From NCBI GenBank assembly GCA_028873695.1, contig JAPPNU010000012.1, positions 97,523 to 161,522 on the forward strand: a stretch of 64,000 nucleotides of DNA. Reading direction: 5' to 3'. The notes beneath the pieces are model-generated. The model saw nothing but the letters and a program-made list of their open reading frames with translations, was not told the DNA's origin and did no database searches. The translations under genes and the position numbers were made by a program. How positions within the stretch are numbered: position 1 is the stretch's first letter; each line of letters opens with the position of its first letter. This stretch comes from Gemmatimonadota bacterium. GTDB lineage: Bacteria; Latescibacterota; UBA2968; GCA-2709665. Positions 7,589 to 17,298 of this stretch are shown here, piece after piece.

Positions 7589-8767
7589 TCAGGATTTACG
7601 GGCCGGCGCAGGGGGGCGGTGGCGCTGACGATCGTGGATGCCGATGCGGAATCCGCCCTCCGACTTCACGCCCCGTTCCAGTACGTCCGGTTCGACGTCG
7701 AATCCCGCGCCGGGCGTATCGGGCACGATCAGCCTGCCGTTGTCCATCCGCCATCCGTCCAGCGCGATGCCGGGCATATCCGCGGGCGCGGCTTCCAGGA
7801 GGCTGTAGTTGGGAATGGAAGCGGCGAAGTGGGCGTGGGCGTATCGCTCGACGACGCTTCCCCAGCAATGAGGGGCGCACTTCGCACCCCAGGGCTCGAT
7901 GCGGTCCGCGGTGGTTTTCCACCATGTCAACCCCTTGTAACGGAAATCGTGCTGTACGATATCGATCCAACCGTTTTCGACCATATCGAAGAAGCCGGGC
8001 GGCGGCGGCCCGGACTCGCCGTCCGCCACGAGCGTATTGTAGCCTCTCCGGTTGATGGCTTCCTTGAAGGCCTCGTTGAACGCCCGGTCTTCCGGAAACG
8101 GCTCTTCGAACCAGTAAACCTCAGCGTCCCTGCAGCGTTCGAGGATATCCAGAGCGATATTGAGCGTGGTTCCGTTGTTGGCGTCAATGAGGACTCTCGC
8201 ATCCGGTCCCGCGGCCTCCCGGACCGCGTGGACCACCAGCGCGTCCCTGTCGGTTCCTTCCCGGACCGGCATCCAGCGCGCGCCGCGGCCGACTTTTATT
8301 TTGAAATTGCGGTAGCCGTAGTCGTGCCCGGTTCGGACTTCCTCGTGGAAGATCCTCCTCGCTTCGTTGTCGGAAACCCCCAGGTCGTCGATATAGACGG
8401 ACCCGTCGTAGAGCTCGACTTCGCGCGAACCGCGCGCGCCCAGAAGCCGATAAAGGGGTACCCCTTCACATCTGGCGGCCAGATCCCACAGTGGCAGATC
8501 GATGGCCGCGCCATCGCCGGTTGAGCCGTGTGGAAGACTGAAGAGATCCGAGGGACGCACTCCGAGCAGCGCTTCTGCGCGCTCCCCGTCCAGGGCGGAC
8601 CAGCCGACACCCACGGCGCCGCTTCCTGTGGAGATTCGCACGACCGGATCGGTGACGGCCGGGCCATGCACGCCGATACGCGCGTTCCGTCCGATGGTGC
8701 GCGGTCGCGTGCCGTGGAGGACAACCTTTTCGATTCTGACGATAGGATCGGAAAAAGCGCTGCGCAT
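7589..8767 (-). CDS. Enolase-superfamily enzyme (mandelate racemase/muconate lactonising type)
   Basis: The protein of about 392 aa has the N-terminal capping domain and the C-terminal barrel of the MR/MLE group. NFKIKVGRG carries the paired-Lys motif. Metal ligands are recognisable in VLIDANNG (Asp), YWFEEPF (Glu) and LVADGESG (Glu/Asp). KCAPHCWGS near the C-terminus has a candidate catalytic His. Members abstract the proton alpha to a carboxylate and act as racemases or sugar-acid dehydratases. It is the first gene of the minus-strand cluster, so acid-sugar dehydration followed by dehydrogenase steps is a reasonable scheme. ATG 8767 is preferred to a TTG 3 bp earlier. Confidence 0.9.
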   Translation of the reverse strand: MRSAFSDPIVRIEKVVLHGTRPRTIGRNARIGVHGPAVTDPVVRISTGSGAVGVGWSALDGERAEALLGVRPSDLFSLPHGSTGDGAAIDLPLWDLAARCEGVPLYRLLGARGSREVELYDGSVYIDDLGVSDNEARRIFHEEVRTGHDYGYRNFKIKVGRGARWMPVREGTDRDALVVHAVREAAGPDARVLIDANNGTTLNIALDILERCRDAEVYWFEEPFPEDRAFNEAFKEAINRRGYNTLVADGESGPPPPGFFDMVENGWIDIVQHDFRYKGLTWWKTTADRIEPWGAKCAPHCWGSVVERYAHAHFAASIPNYSLLEAAPADMPGIALDGWRMDNGRLIVPDTPGAGFDVEPDVLERGVKSEGGFRIGIHDRQRHRPPAPARKS

Positions 8768-9145
8768 CAATGAATTCCGGAAATCGGGTTGGATGTACGA
8801 TCCGATAAATTAAGCCAAAAACCGGCGGTTGGAAATCAAAAAAGGCGGCGTCGAAAGGCCTCCTTCATTGCACATGGGAATTTGGCCTTGACGGACGCTA
8901 CAAGATGTAGTACTTTTCAGACACCGCAACGGATTATTCCCCAATCTGTTGCGTATTCCTCACCTCCCCATATTTCCCCTTTCCTTACTATACTCGCTAT
9001 TTCAGGCCAATGGCGAGCGTCCGGTGAAGTCCGGGTCACGGTACGGCGGATCGGCGCTGCTTGCGTCCTGTCCTTGCTGTCGCGCCACACCTGATTCGTC
9101 CCGTGCATCCGGACCTGGAACCTGTGTTCTTCAGGAGGCGGAACT
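8768..9145. other. Intergenic region upstream of smc, no gene seen
   Basis: This divergent gap separates the minus-strand catabolic cluster from smc. It contains a plausible plus-strand promoter at 8888-8916 (annotated separately) and the strong smc ribosome site at 9133-9138. No open frame with a sensible start was recognised. Confidence 0.6.
8888..8916 (+). promoter_or_regulatory. Possible sigma-70-type promoter for smc
   Basis: TTGACG at 8888-8893 and TACTTT at 8911-8916 are separated by 17 bp on the plus strand, about 230 bp ahead of the smc start. This rests on the consensus match alone. Confidence 0.35.
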
Positions 9146-12100
9146 TTGTACCTTTCCCGACTGACGGCATTGGGCTTCAAGTCCTTCGTGCAACAACTGG
9201 ATCTCTCGCTGCAGAAGGGCATTACCTGTGTTGTGGGCCCCAACGGCTGCGGCAAATCAAACGTTGTGGACGCCCTTCGCTGGGCGCTGGGCGAGCAGCG
9301 GGTCCGGTCGCTGCGCAGCAACAATATGGAGGATGTGATCTTTTCCGGTACGCGGAACCGGAAACCGCTGGGCATGGCCGAGGTATCCATCACCGTCGAC
9401 AACACGGAACGCATTCTGCCGGTCGACTACACCGAAGTGACGGTGACCCGCCGGCTGTTCCGGTCCGGAGACAGCGACTACCTGCTCAACAAGGTCCCCT
9501 GCAGGTTGAAGGATATTCAGAATCTTCTGATGGATACCGGGCTGGGCGCCCATGCCTATTCCGTCATCGAGCAGGGGATGATGGATGAGATCATCAGCGA
9601 CAGACCGGAAGAAAGGCGGCGGCTGTTCGAGGAGGCGGCGGGCGTAACGCGGTACAAGATGCAGCGCCGTGCGGCGTGGAACCGGCTGGCGTCCGTCCGG
9701 CAGGACCTGCAGACAGTGGATGCCGTAATGGTGGAAGTCGAGCGCCAGGTGAAATCGCTTGCCAGGCAGGAGCGGAAGGCCCGCCTTTACATACAGCTTT
9801 CGGACCGGATGAAGGACCTTGAAGTCCGGCTCGGACGACAACGGTTCTTTCAGATGTCCGAAAGGTCCCGCCCGGTCGCGAATGAGACGGCGGTGCTGAA
9901 AGAGGACGTCGAGGTGGCCGCCGGAGACATCGCACGCCTGGAGGCGCGCCTCGAAGACGTCCGTACGGAATTGTCCGAACGCGATCGGGCGCTCAGAGAA
10001 GCGAACGCGGAAGTGAGCAGGCAGAGTCAACTCGTACACAGGAAAGATACGCATATCCAGGTCGCGCAGGAGAGAATCCGTTCCATTGACGCCTTCCTGA
10101 AGCAGGCGGACCTGCGGCAGGAAGACATGGCGCGCCGCCGGGCTACGGCGCGGAAGGAAACAGCGGAGGCGCAGCGGCTGGAGGCGGAAGCGCGCGGAGC
10201 ATTGCAACAAGCGGAAAGCGCATTGGCGGCCGAGCGCGGCGAACTGGAAGGGATGAACCGGGCGCTCGACGCGCGGAGAAACCGTGCGGACGAACAGAAG
10301 TCGCAACTGATAAGCGCTCTGGGTGAACTCAGTGAGGGAAGCGGCCGGTTGGAACGCGGACGGGCGAGACTGGAGGGAATCACACAACGCCAGGCAAGAC
10401 TCGAAGCCGATGCAAAGCAGTCGGCGCTCCGCAAGGAGGAGGCGGACGCCGCAAGCCGCGCCGCGAAAGCGCGGATCGATCGCCTGGAACGCGACGCGGC
10501 CGACAGGAAACGGCTGAGGGAGACTGACGGCGCAACGTTCGGGCGGTTGCTCGAACAGCAGAAGGAAATGACGGAAGAGCGCAGCCGGTTGCTGGCCAGA
10601 AGGGAGGCCGACGATGCGAGGATCGGACTGCTGAAAAAGTTTCGGGAGGGATTCGAGGGGTATTCGAGCGGGGTCCGCGCGCTGGCGGTGGAATCTCCAT
10701 TTGCCGATCGCGTGCGCGGCGTGGTTGCAGACCGGATTGAAGTGGACGGGCGATACGCGGCAGCCGTTGAAGCCGCCCTGGGTCGTGCGTTGGAATGCCT
10801 GCTGGTGGACGAAACGGCGGATGTACTGAAAGCCATCGACTACCTGCAGTCGGGGGACCTCGGATCGGCGGCGTTTCTGCCGCTGGACTCCCTTTCGAAC
10901 GGAAACGGCGGGACGTGGACGGCGCCGGATGCGGAAGGCGTGGCGGGCAGGGCGTCCAATCTCCTGCGCGGCAAGACGTCTCCGGTACACGCGCTGCTTC
11001 AACGGACGCTGGTCGTGAAAAATGCGGGGAACGCGCTTCCGCTGCTGGAAGAAATGAGATCCCTCGGCGTGGACGTGGTGACCGAAAACGGCGAGTTGTT
11101 CTCTGCTGACGGTACGATATACGGGGGTGAGACAAACGAGGACGGAACGGGGTTGATAGGGCGCAGGCAGGAGATCGAAACGCTCGAAGCAAGCCTGAGC
11201 GCGGCAGGCGCGGATCTGCAGTCGCTGGATACGCGACTCGAGGAGACCTCCGCATCGCTGGTCGCAATGCAGGCCCGTATCGATGAAACCGACGGGATTC
11301 TGGCGGACCTGAACAACCGCCTGGTCGCAAGCCGCAGGGACCTTCAGATTGCCCGGGAGGAAGAACAGCGACAGTTGCGCCTGGAGGTGGACTTGCGGGA
11401 TGAAATCGCGGCGGTGACGTCCGAAGAAACCGGGCTGAGAGAAGCCATCGCTTCCGAGGCAGCGGAATTGAACGTGCTTGAGAAACGCCGGGAGCGGCTG
11501 GAAGCGGCTACGGGTGAGGCGGACGCGGCGTTGCGGGAGCAGGAACGCCAGCAGCGGGCCGGGCAGGACGCGTTCTCAAGCCGGCAGGTGGAGATCGCGT
11601 CGCTGGCGGCCGGCGTGGACCGTCACGAACACGAAGGGCAGAGGTGGACGCGGGACCTGACCGAAACCGAAAGAGAGATGAAACGACTGGCCTCCGACTG
11701 CGAGGAACGGCGAAAGGAAAGACTCGGCCTGGAGAGGGCCGCGCAGGATTCCGGGAAGGAACTGGAGACCCTGCATCGGAGGCAGGACGAACTGGAATCA
11801 AAGCGGGACGCGCAGGCGGAACGCCAGCAGGCGTTGTTGACAGATACACGCCAGCTCGAAGAGGAAGTGCGGGACAGGAACCGGCGCGCGAATCAGAACC
11901 GGGACCGTTTGGGCCAGCTTCAGGCAGAGATGGCGGAACTGAGGACCGGCGCGGAGGCGCTGCGAGCGCGAATTCTGGATGAGTACGAGGTGGACGTCAG
12001 AGAAGCGGGCGCACTGGACGATCCGGAGTTCAACGCGGACGTAACGGAAGCGCAAAGAGACGAGCTTCGCGAACGGATCCGGCGGATGGGTCCGGTGAAT

Positions 12101-12742
12101 CCGGGCGCCGTGGAAGAGTACGAGGAGCAGAAGAAGCATCACGAGTTCATGTCGAAACACCGGAGCGACCTGATCGAGGCGGCCGAAACCCTTCAGCGGA
12201 CCATATCCCGGATCGACAGGACGGCCCGCGGCAGGTTCATGGTCACGTTCGATCAGATCAAGCAGAACTTCCGGAAGACGTTCGAGGCGTTCTTCGACGG
12301 AGGTCAGGCGGACCTCCTTATGTCCCCGGATGAAGACCCCCTGGAGGCGCCGCTGGAGATTATCGCCCGGCCGAAAGGCAAGCGGCTCCAGCACATCAAC
12401 CTGCTGTCGGGGGGAGAGCGGGCGCTGACCGCGATAGCGCTCCTGTTCGCGATCTACCTGGTCAAGCCCAGCCCGTTCTGCATCCTCGACGAGGTCGACG
12501 CCCCGCTGGACGATGCCAACGTGACGCGTTTCGTGCGGGTGCTCAAGCGGTTCGCGGCCGACACCCAGTTCATTGTGGTGACCCACAACAAGGTGACGAT
12601 GGACGCGGCGGACTGCCTGCACGGGATTACAATGGAGGAACCGGGGGTGTCCAGACTGGTATCGGTCAGGCTGGATCACGAAACACAGGGCGGCAACGGG
12701 CAGGCGGAAGCTGTCGCGGCAACCACGGCCGCGGACGATTGA
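9146..12742 (+). CDS. smc: Chromosome segregation protein SMC
   Basis: This 1198-aa protein has the complete SMC layout. The Walker A site (GPNGCGKS, residues 31-38) sits in the N-terminal ATPase lobe. A long charged heptad-rich coiled coil runs from about 165 to 500. A hinge at about 500-670 includes VRGVVADRIEVDGRYAAAVE. A second coiled coil follows, then the signature LSGGERAL (about 1087) and Walker B ILDEVDAPLDD (about 1113). SMC, with ScpA and ScpB, compacts and segregates chromosomal DNA. The start is a TTG at 9146: AGGAGG at 9133-9138 lies 7 nt upstream and the N-terminus MYLSRLTALGFKSF matches SMC family starts. No scp genes are in the window. A bidirectional terminator follows. Confidence 0.98.
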   Translation: MYLSRLTALGFKSFVQQLDLSLQKGITCVVGPNGCGKSNVVDALRWALGEQRVRSLRSNNMEDVIFSGTRNRKPLGMAEVSITVDNTERILPVDYTEVTVTRRLFRSGDSDYLLNKVPCRLKDIQNLLMDTGLGAHAYSVIEQGMMDEIISDRPEERRRLFEEAAGVTRYKMQRRAAWNRLASVRQDLQTVDAVMVEVERQVKSLARQERKARLYIQLSDRMKDLEVRLGRQRFFQMSERSRPVANETAVLKEDVEVAAGDIARLEARLEDVRTELSERDRALREANAEVSRQSQLVHRKDTHIQVAQERIRSIDAFLKQADLRQEDMARRRATARKETAEAQRLEAEARGALQQAESALAAERGELEGMNRALDARRNRADEQKSQLISALGELSEGSGRLERGRARLEGITQRQARLEADAKQSALRKEEADAASRAAKARIDRLERDAADRKRLRETDGATFGRLLEQQKEMTEERSRLLARREADDARIGLLKKFREGFEGYSSGVRALAVESPFADRVRGVVADRIEVDGRYAAAVEAALGRALECLLVDETADVLKAIDYLQSGDLGSAAFLPLDSLSNGNGGTWTAPDAEGVAGRASNLLRGKTSPVHALLQRTLVVKNAGNALPLLEEMRSLGVDVVTENGELFSADGTIYGGETNEDGTGLIGRRQEIETLEASLSAAGADLQSLDTRLEETSASLVAMQARIDETDGILADLNNRLVASRRDLQIAREEEQRQLRLEVDLRDEIAAVTSEETGLREAIASEAAELNVLEKRRERLEAATGEADAALREQERQQRAGQDAFSSRQVEIASLAAGVDRHEHEGQRWTRDLTETEREMKRLASDCEERRKERLGLERAAQDSGKELETLHRRQDELESKRDAQAERQQALLTDTRQLEEEVRDRNRRANQNRDRLGQLQAEMAELRTGAEALRARILDEYEVDVREAGALDDPEFNADVTEAQRDELRERIRRMGPVNPGAVEEYEEQKKHHEFMSKHRSDLIEAAETLQRTISRIDRTARGRFMVTFDQIKQNFRKTFEAFFDGGQADLLMSPDEDPLEAPLEIIARPKGKRLQHINLLSGGERALTAIALLFAIYLVKPSPFCILDEVDAPLDDANVTRFVRVLKRFAADTQFIVVTHNKVTMDAADCLHGITMEEPGVSRLVSVRLDHETQGGNGQAEAVAATTAADD

Positions 12743-12771
12743 ACGCGGAGGCCGGAACACGACGGAAAAAC

Positions 12772-12810
12772 AAAGGATCGGCAGCCTGAAAGCTGCCGAT
12801 CCTTTCGTTT
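12772..12810. terminator. Bidirectional intrinsic terminator between smc and the TlpA-like gene
   Basis: A perfect 14-bp stem (12772-12785 with 12792-12805) has a 6-base loop. Runs of A on one side and T on the other allow it to end both the plus-strand smc transcript and the convergent minus-strand transcript from 14957. Confidence 0.85.
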
Positions 12811-12881
12811 ACGCTTGAGACCCTGTCGGCGCCGTACTTCGCCGCGAGCCGCACGTCACGGTTGACACCAAAGGGAGATGT

Positions 12882-14957
12882 TCAGACCGAACCCAGGCTC
12901 TTCAGAATTTTCGCGACCACGGCATCCGTATCGCGAATTCCCAATCCGCCCAGCCGCTCCAGGACCATTCCCTTCGGATCCACCAGGAAATAGGCCGGTA
13001 TCCCGCGAACGTTGTAGTCGACGGCGGGTCCGGAACCGGAGACGCCGGAGCGCACGTGTACCCCTTCGATCCCGTGTTTTTCGATGGCCTTGCGCCACGC
13101 GGCGTCGCTCGAGTCCAGCGAAAGGTTGACGAAGACCACCGGCTGTCCGGCCGTTTCCTTTTTTATTTTTCTCAGGAATGGTAAATCGACGATGCACGGC
13201 CCGCACCAGCTCGCCCAGAAATCCAGCAGGACCGCCTTGCCCCTGAACTGGCTCAAAGACACGGGTTGACCGTCCAGGTCCGTCAACGTGAAATCCGGCG
13301 CCGGACGCCCCGGTTGCAGCGCCATCGCCTTGTCCAGGGCCGCCAGAACCGCCGCGTTGTATTCGGGATGGGGGTTGGTCGCACGGAAATCCGGCCACTT
13401 GCGATTGGCCCACACAAAACTGTCGCCACCGCGCTGAAAACCGCGAATCAGTTGTCCGGCCAGGAACCAATATCGCACTCTCCCGTTCAGCTTCTTCTCC
13501 GCAAAATTGAACGTGCGTGGCAGCATTGATATCGTCCGGGTCTTAATCGCATAAATCGAATCGAGCGTTGCCTGCGCCGCCGGCGTCAGTCCCAGCCCGG
13601 CGAGATCCAGCTTGTCGGACAGCCTGAGCGGCCGGCGGTTATCGTAGAGAGAGTCCAGATGTGCGCCGATCCCAGGCGATATATCCAGTCCCGACAGATC
13701 CACCGTCTCCGACAATTTCGGTGTCTTTCTGAACGCCTTCAATCCATCCGGGGACGCTGCACCGTCCTTATTGGGCACCCTGAAGACCAGCGCGCCATCC
13801 GTCGTATCGATCGTCGGCTCTTTCAGTTCCTTTGTAGCAACAATCCTGTACGATCCATCACTCTTCGCATAGAAGGCGTCGATCGCTGCCCCGGCCGGTT
13901 CCGACAAGCCCATTTTCTCCAGGTCGAACATCTGAGAAAGCCTGGATCTTCCTCTGCCGGCGTACAATGAGTCGAGTCTGGTTTCAACCGCTCGTGGCAG
14001 ACCCAACGTGGACAGGTCGATCATTTTCGACAGGCTGGGATGCCACCCGAACCGCGCATAGAGGGAATCCAGCCCTGCGAGCGTCTCCTTTGACAGTTCC
14101 AGGTTTGTCAGATCGTACAGGTCGGACAACCTCGTCGACCCGGTATTCTTCATCATTTCCAGATCCATTGTCCGAACAAGGTAGCTCGGATACGGATCCA
14201 CCCCGATTGCCTTCTCGTCCACCAGCGGGATCTGTTTAAGGAAGTCATAGAACCCAGGTGGAATATCCTTGTTCTCCCGGCCCGTGGCGCGCCGGTAATT
14301 GGCAAAGTAAGAGATTTTCAGGAATGCGTACGTATAGTTGAAATAGCGTTCCGCATGTTCGATGAATCCCGGCGATAACGCGTATCTCGTGCGTCGCCGG
14401 TTCAGGAATTCAATCTGGTCCGCGTGCCATCCGTCCGCCAGGCGTGCGAAGTCTACCGCCTCCGCATCCCTGGAGTCCCCGATTTTCCGCTGGAAGTCCC
14501 GGAACCGGGGGTACCATTCGGCAATGAAGCGGTTGTTGTCCGCGTTCCGGCCGCTGAACCCGTAAGAGGTGTAGAGACGTCCGGGATGGATCTCGACGTG
14601 CAGGCTGTCGCCGGGTTCGACGTACAGCACCAGCGGACCGGGCTTGAAGACGTGCGACGCGGCCTGCCGCACCCACTTCCACGGGACGCTCCTGCCCTTG
14701 TAGCTTCCCCGTACGAGGGTCCCGCGGGCGACGGGAATCTCGATGGCGAAGCGGTTCCGGTTGTCCAGGTCCACGCGGTGCTCGGTCTGTCTCCCCAACG
14801 CCGTCGGCGAGTTGTACCTGAACGTGATTTCCCGCGTGGTCGGATTCCGGACTTCACCTGTGACAATCGCGACCGATGACTCACTGCTTTCCGCGCCCGG
14901 ACCGGCAGTCGACATTGCGAGTATGATGACCAGAATGAGACGGCCTTTGTTCTTCAT
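12882..14957 (-). CDS. Secreted TlpA-like thioredoxin-domain protein with internal 31-32-residue repeats
   Basis: This 691-aa protein has an N-terminal signal-like helix (LILVIILAMSTAG) and a beta-rich region (about 28-135) resembling the N-terminal domains of other TlpA/ResA-like proteins. A C-terminal thioredoxin fold carries the redox motif CGPC at 585-588 within DFWASWCGPC, with the cis-Pro in RGIPAYFLVDPKG. Between them, residues 277-471 hold five copies of a degenerate unit (consensus LSxxxDLxxLgLs...LDSLYA), described in the findings. It presumably acts in the cell envelope as a thiol-disulfide oxidoreductase. AGAGGGA precedes the ATG at 14957. No cytochrome-maturation genes are nearby. 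Confidence 0.85.
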   Translation of the reverse strand: MKNKGRLILVIILAMSTAGPGAESSESSVAIVTGEVRNPTTREITFRYNSPTALGRQTEHRVDLDNRNRFAIEIPVARGTLVRGSYKGRSVPWKWVRQAASHVFKPGPLVLYVEPGDSLHVEIHPGRLYTSYGFSGRNADNNRFIAEWYPRFRDFQRKIGDSRDAEAVDFARLADGWHADQIEFLNRRRTRYALSPGFIEHAERYFNYTYAFLKISYFANYRRATGRENKDIPPGFYDFLKQIPLVDEKAIGVDPYPSYLVRTMDLEMMKNTGSTRLSDLYDLTNLELSKETLAGLDSLYARFGWHPSLSKMIDLSTLGLPRAVETRLDSLYAGRGRSRLSQMFDLEKMGLSEPAGAAIDAFYAKSDGSYRIVATKELKEPTIDTTDGALVFRVPNKDGAASPDGLKAFRKTPKLSETVDLSGLDISPGIGAHLDSLYDNRRPLRLSDKLDLAGLGLTPAAQATLDSIYAIKTRTISMLPRTFNFAEKKLNGRVRYWFLAGQLIRGFQRGGDSFVWANRKWPDFRATNPHPEYNAAVLAALDKAMALQPGRPAPDFTLTDLDGQPVSLSQFRGKAVLLDFWASWCGPCIVDLPFLRKIKKETAGQPVVFVNLSLDSSDAAWRKAIEKHGIEGVHVRSGVSGSGPAVDYNVRGIPAYFLVDPKGMVLERLGGLGIRDTDAVVAKILKSLGSV

Positions 14958-15267
14958 GAATCGATCCCTCTGAGCGGATTCCGTTTTACCGGCAACCTGA
15001 TGAGAAGTCTTCTACACAGCTACGATGCCCCGCGGACGGATTTCCCACATCGCGAGCGGTGGCAACAGACGTTACATCCGTACGTCACCTGTGTTCCCAA
15101 CTCACGGGGCCGGTGGCGATTGGACCTGATTCGACGGGCATGATTCCGTCATCACGGCACCCTAAAGATAGCCAATTCGCTTATCTGAAGCGAACGGAAA
15201 CGTCCGACCGGCGGCGTTATCGCGTCTTGTCACAAGTCACGTCGATAGTTGGCGGCATGCCCGTTAG
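14958..15267. other. Intergenic region, no gene or clear element seen
   Basis: This gap lies upstream of the TlpA-like gene and downstream of the ABC permease, both on the minus strand. No convincing promoter, hairpin or repeat was recognised. Confidence 0.5.
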
Positions 15268-17298
15268 TTATTCCGTTTTCCTCGGATTCTCGAAGATGGC
15301 CAGGTGGTTGTTCAGAAGCGCGTAAATATGATCGTCGGCGACTATAAACATGTCACTCGCCATGTGATTCATCAGAGTCTTTCGGTCAAATCTATTGAGA
15401 CCGCGCAAATACGCGCTGTAGACGCCAGTCCCCAGTTGTTGTTGTTCCCGCCTCGAAAAGGTGCCGTAGCGGGTCTTAACGTAGGTCTGGATGTCTCCCC
15501 CAAGCAGTGCGTATGCGGATTCTCCCGTGATGGTCATTCCTCGAGGAAGATGTGTCCAGGGTATGTAATCGACCTCGACCGGTTTCCGAGGGTCGCTAAT
15601 GTCCACGACCGCGATTTCCCGTGGCAAGTGCCTCTCTATATATGCTCTGTTGTGCCCAACGGAAAGGGGTCCCAATCCAGGCGGCGCAGGAACCACGTAT
15701 TCCTGTAACTCGTCGGGTTCCAAATGCGTTATATGCTCTCCTGGACCTCCTGGTGACATCTTTCTGCGAAATTCTTCGACCATTTTCTCATAATGAACGG
15801 CACGTCCAAACCGACGAAGTGAGATCCGACTCAATTCTCTGGATGCTCCAGGATCGGACAGATCAAGGACCACAAAATCGTGTCCGAGCGTCAGAAACAC
15901 ATGTGGCCCGACGATCCGCATCCCCCACCCGTTATTCCAGGCATGTTTCGTCACCTCTTCAATACGCAAGGCTTGAATTCGTTGGGGCGGACCGCCTTTT
16001 CGAACGTCGAAACAGTGCAACTCCAGAAACTCATTGTGTAGCAAACCGACGTACAGGTAGCCATCCCATACCCCCCACCCCACAAGCCGGGGAATGCGCC
16101 GCAGCCAGGGTGTCGGGCCCTTGGCTATTGGATGAAACAGGCTCGGTGCCTGTAGAAGGGGGCGATCGGGCTGGCTGAGATCAAACACCGCAACGCCTGC
16201 ACTGTCCCGGACCTCGCCCCATACATAGGCACGCGGTCCGTACAAGGCCAGGCGTTCGAACCGCCAGTCATTCCTTTCGATCCGGCCTACCTCCGAGGGC
16301 CCCAGCGGGTTCGTCACATCCACCACGCTCAGGCCACGCTTCAGCAACACAACCGCCAGCCCATCGTCTAACGCCATATCCGCAGTGTTTGACTTGTATT
16401 GCAAGTTACCCACAGGCTTTGCTATTCCACGGGGGGATGTGGGGTCGTCCAGCCCTATGACGGCAATTGCACCAACTATCGCGAGCGCTCCGACAACCCA
16501 TTGAAAGCGCCCACTCGCCTGCACTCTGAACACCCTGCAGGCACAGAGTAAAGACCCGCAAGCCAGCAGGATGGCTACTCCGGAACTGGCAAACAGGAGG
16601 GATGTATCTAACGCCAGTCGGACAATTTCCTCGTCTGCCACTATGTCAGGAACGGACAACAGCCTGAAATAGAACACGGCGATATCAGGAGCCCAAATCC
16701 TCCCGACCAGGATTAATACGAATGCAATCCAGACGGACATCAGGCTGGTCAAGGCCGTCTTGAGCGGATGGTCGGTTAGTGTCGAGGCAATTACGGCCCA
16801 GCTGTAGGGAACCAGATAGAATGAAAACCACAACAACCACACCCTGATAAAACCAACGTCGGCCAGAATCTCTTGCCATGGGAAATACGTGCGTGCGCTC
16901 AAGTCTATATCCTGAAAATAACCGGTACGCAAAAGGAAGATTCCAGTTTCGGGCATTCCCAGGAATACGCTAAACCAGAACGCTGCGACCACTAGCGCCA
17001 GCCCCGCGGCTCCAATTGTGAATTGCACCACCAGAATCTTCCACGTATCCAGCGGCCGGCATAGCAGGAAAGGCAGCGTCATCCGGCTCCGCTCCCGCGA
17101 AATGAAGTCCATTCCCAACAGCACAGCGCCGAACAGTCCTACCAGATGGCTCATAATCTGGACTTCAGTTCCCCCGGAAAGCGTCCCTTCTGCACGTGCA
17201 CACACGAGCCCGACGACAAACGCCAGACCGGCGCCCGCGGCGACTTTATAGGCGGCCTCGCGTCCTTCTTTCCAGAGCAGTGCCAGAGTCGGGTTCAT
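15268..17298 (-). CDS. ABC-2-type permease fused to a C-terminal LVIVD-like beta-propeller
   Basis: This 676-aa protein begins with an ABC-2 permease part. It has about seven hydrophobic segments up to residue about 290, including LVGLFGAVLLGMDFISRERS, the typical 'GxxxISxERxxGT'-like loop after helix 2. From about 300 onward the sequence is soluble and built of beta strands with motifs such as LSVVDVTNPLGP, VAVFDLSQPDRP, FVVLDLSDPGAS and IAVVDISDPRKPVEV. These are LVIVD-type propeller blades. With seven helices and a cytoplasmic N-terminus the propeller would lie outside the inner membrane. The start codon overlaps the ATPase stop by 4 bp (ATGA), so both are translated from one mRNA. Substrate unknown. 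Confidence 0.85.
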   Translation of the reverse strand: MNPTLALLWKEGREAAYKVAAGAGLAFVVGLVCARAEGTLSGGTEVQIMSHLVGLFGAVLLGMDFISRERSRMTLPFLLCRPLDTWKILVVQFTIGAAGLALVVAAFWFSVFLGMPETGIFLLRTGYFQDIDLSARTYFPWQEILADVGFIRVWLLWFSFYLVPYSWAVIASTLTDHPLKTALTSLMSVWIAFVLILVGRIWAPDIAVFYFRLLSVPDIVADEEIVRLALDTSLLFASSGVAILLACGSLLCACRVFRVQASGRFQWVVGALAIVGAIAVIGLDDPTSPRGIAKPVGNLQYKSNTADMALDDGLAVVLLKRGLSVVDVTNPLGPSEVGRIERNDWRFERLALYGPRAYVWGEVRDSAGVAVFDLSQPDRPLLQAPSLFHPIAKGPTPWLRRIPRLVGWGVWDGYLYVGLLHNEFLELHCFDVRKGGPPQRIQALRIEEVTKHAWNNGWGMRIVGPHVFLTLGHDFVVLDLSDPGASRELSRISLRRFGRAVHYEKMVEEFRRKMSPGGPGEHITHLEPDELQEYVVPAPPGLGPLSVGHNRAYIERHLPREIAVVDISDPRKPVEVDYIPWTHLPRGMTITGESAYALLGGDIQTYVKTRYGTFSRREQQQLGTGVYSAYLRGLNRFDRKTLMNHMASDMFIVADDHIYALLNNHLAIFENPRKTE

